Positions 4,546 through 6,225 of a stretch of DNA of 6,225 nt are shown in pieces. Source of the stretch: Smithella sp. UBA2180 (GTDB taxonomy: Bacteria; Desulfobacterota; Syntrophia; Syntrophales; Smithellaceae); NCBI GenBank assembly GCA_002327415.1, contig DCVU01000181.1:738-6962 (forward strand). Direction: 5' to 3'. Position numbers and translations under genes: made by a program. Each line of letters starts with the position of its first letter. The first letter of the stretch is position 1. The notes beneath the pieces were generated by a model that made no database searches, was not told the DNA's origin, and saw only the letters and a program-made list of their open reading frames with translations.

Positions 4546-6225
4546 ATGAAACACACGATGCTTATCAACGCAGTTCACAAAGAGCAGATGCGCATGGCTA
4601 CCGTTAACGAAAAAGGTAGTCTCATTGAATTCAACATTGAAATGGCGGTAAGAGAGCCCATTATCGGCAATATTTTTAAGAGCAAGGTGCTTAAAGTTGA
4701 ACGCGGCCTGCAAGCGGCTTTTGTCGATTATGGCGGCGACAAAGATGGGTTTCTTCCTCTTAAGGATGTTAATCACGAGTATTTAACCGAGCAGGGAAAC
4801 GGCCAAGCCAACGGCAAACCTGTGCTCAAAGCTGGTCAGGAAATCATTGTTCAGGCTGTAAGAGAAGCCATCGGCAATAAGGGCGCTCTTTTAACTTCCT
4901 ATATTTCTCTCCCCGGCAGATATTTGGTCCTGCTTCCCCATAAACCCGGCGGCGGCATCTCCCGCAAAGTAGAAGATGAAGAAGAACGGCAAAAAATAAA
5001 AAACATTATGAAACAAATAGAAATCCCTGAAAATATGGGATTTATAGTGCGAACGGCCGGATTCAACCGTACAAAGCAGGAGATTTCCCGCGATTATCAG
5101 CTTCTGATGCGTCTTTGGAAAGAAATATGTAAGAAGGCAAGTACGATTAAGGCGCCTTCCCTGATTTACCAGGAGACCGATTTCGGCGTGCGCACGTTAC
5201 GCGATTATTTGACGCCGGAAATTGATGAAATTCTTGTTGATGACCTGGAAACTTTCCGCAAAATGCGCGCTTACTTAAAGGCTGTGGCGCCGCGTCACTT
5301 GAGAATCATGAAACATTACAAAGAAAAAACCCCGATTTTTGACAGTTTTAAATTGGAAGAACAAATACGTGTTATCTACCAGGAGCGGGTGGAAATCAAA
5401 TCCGGCGGGTACATTATAATCAATCCGACTGAAGCAATGATTACAATTGATGTGAACTCGGGCCGCGGGTCCAACAAAAGAAACATTGAAGAAACCGCTT
5501 TCAAAACAAACCTTGAAGCCAGCGAAGAAATTGCCAGACAACTGCGCTTGCGGGACTTAGGCGGTTTGATTGTCATCGATTTTATCGACATGATGGATAA
5601 AAAACATATTGCCGAAGTGGAAAAATCTTTTAAAAAAGCCATCAGTATAGATAAAGCAAGGATACAGCTCTCCCGTATTTCTAAATTCGGGATGCTCGAA
5701 TTATCGCGGCAAAAGAAACAGTCAACAATTCAGGAAATCAGTTATACAAGATGTCCTTACTGCAAAGGCAGCGGTTTGCGTCCATCTTTGGAATATGCCG
5801 CACTGGGAGCGTTTCGCAAAATTGAATCGGACGCGGTCAAAGGCATTTACTCCGAATTGAGAATAATTCTTCCGCATGAAATAGCCGATTACATTCTCAA
5901 TCGTAAAAGGAGCGAACTTTTAAACCTGGAATCAAGCTTCGATCTCTCCTTGCATATTTCGGGCAGCATGGAAATAGCGTGGGATAAGGTGGAAATACAG
6001 CAGACCATCAAAGAAAAACCTGTGGACTCCCCTGAACCACACGAGGAAACTTCTTTAGAAACGGCAGAGAATCCAGTACTGACCAATAATGAAAAAGTGT
6101 CGGTAGAAGGTGAAGGAGCGCCTAAAAAGAAAAGCCGCCGGAGGCCTCGTCACAAGAAAAAAAGACCAGCGGTAATAGTAACGGAAACTTTGCCATCAAT
6201 TGATGATGCACAGGTAATCTTTCCG
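4546..6225 (+). CDS. rne/rng: Ribonuclease E/G family endoribonuclease (3' end outside window)
   Basis: The reading frame is open for 560 codons to the window edge, so the gene is partial. The product is a 5'-monophosphate-sensing endoribonuclease for mRNA turnover and rRNA/tRNA processing. The N-terminus MKHTMLINA matches E. coli RNase E's MKRMLINA, supporting ATG 4546, with AAGGA (4536-4540) 5 nt upstream. An S1 RNA-binding domain covers about residues 36-120 (LQAAFVDYGGDKDGFLPL). Catalytic magnesium ligands are D302 in TIDVNSGR and D345 in LIVIDFIDM, one residue off E. coli D303 and D346. The zinc-link CPYC (C403, C406) matches C404/C407, so the tetramer-forming interface is present. From about residue 480 a low-complexity acidic tail begins, then a polybasic patch KKKSRRRPRHKKKRP (527-541), resembling an RNA-binding or degradosome scaffold segment. 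RNase G normally ends near 490, so this protein is longer; E versus G cannot be settled without the rest. Confidence 0.95.
   Translation, partial: MKHTMLINAVHKEQMRMATVNEKGSLIEFNIEMAVREPIIGNIFKSKVLKVERGLQAAFVDYGGDKDGFLPLKDVNHEYLTEQGNGQANGKPVLKAGQEIIVQAVREAIGNKGALLTSYISLPGRYLVLLPHKPGGGISRKVEDEEERQKIKNIMKQIEIPENMGFIVRTAGFNRTKQEISRDYQLLMRLWKEICKKASTIKAPSLIYQETDFGVRTLRDYLTPEIDEILVDDLETFRKMRAYLKAVAPRHLRIMKHYKEKTPIFDSFKLEEQIRVIYQERVEIKSGGYIIINPTEAMITIDVNSGRGSNKRNIEETAFKTNLEASEEIARQLRLRDLGGLIVIDFIDMMDKKHIAEVEKSFKKAISIDKARIQLSRISKFGMLELSRQKKQSTIQEISYTRCPYCKGSGLRPSLEYAALGAFRKIESDAVKGIYSELRIILPHEIADYILNRKRSELLNLESSFDLSLHISGSMEIAWDKVEIQQTIKEKPVDSPEPHEETSLETAENPVLTNNEKVSVEGEGAPKKKSRRRPRHKKKRPAVIVTETLPSIDDAQVIFP

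Noticed and set aside
4360..4776. Minus-strand 138-codon open frame over the start of the RNase E/G gene
   Set aside because: It is antisense to the well-conserved RNase E/G N-terminus and to palindromic repeat sequence; no independent coding signal.

Overview
The window reads as chromosomal DNA from a mid-GC (roughly mid-40s percent, judged by eye) Gram-negative anaerobe-like bacterium. A member of the former Deltaproteobacteria (Desulfobacterota, possibly Syntrophales or Geobacter relatives) fits best. That placement is an inference from the Geobacter-type citramalate synthase and the general character of the proteins; no rRNA or other strong marker is present.

Layout. Positions 1-305 hold no convincing gene, but 130-300 is unusually GC-rich and structured. 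A 72-codon minus-strand ORF of unknown function (306-524) overlaps the end of a minus-strand CDF-type metal efflux transporter (502-1431, TTG start). The transporter is divergent from a plus-strand unit that begins with two candidate sigma70 promoters (1515-1584). A 26-residue leader peptide follows (1610-1690), nine of whose residues are isoleucine. Next comes a strong intrinsic terminator (1717-1752) whose left arm can instead pair with the last codons of the leader peptide. About 250 nt of further hairpins separate this from cimA, (R)-citramalate synthase (2016-3602), which makes the first committed intermediate of threonine-independent isoleucine synthesis. A YciO-type Sua5/YrdC-fold protein follows (3709-4326), with its own candidate promoter. 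After a second hairpin-rich gap (4319-4545) comes a ribonuclease E/G gene (4546-6225) that runs off the right edge.

How it works together. The most notable element is the cimA leader. The Ile-rich peptide, the mutually exclusive antiterminator and terminator, and a downstream gene for isoleucine synthesis form all the parts of a classical ribosome-mediated transcription attenuator, here apparently controlling the citramalate route by charged tRNA-Ile supply. The two hairpin-rich intergenic blocks share a short palindromic motif in opposite orientation, suggesting a small dispersed repeat family. The efflux transporter, YciO-like protein and RNase E/G have no obvious functional link to cimA and look like ordinary neighbours.
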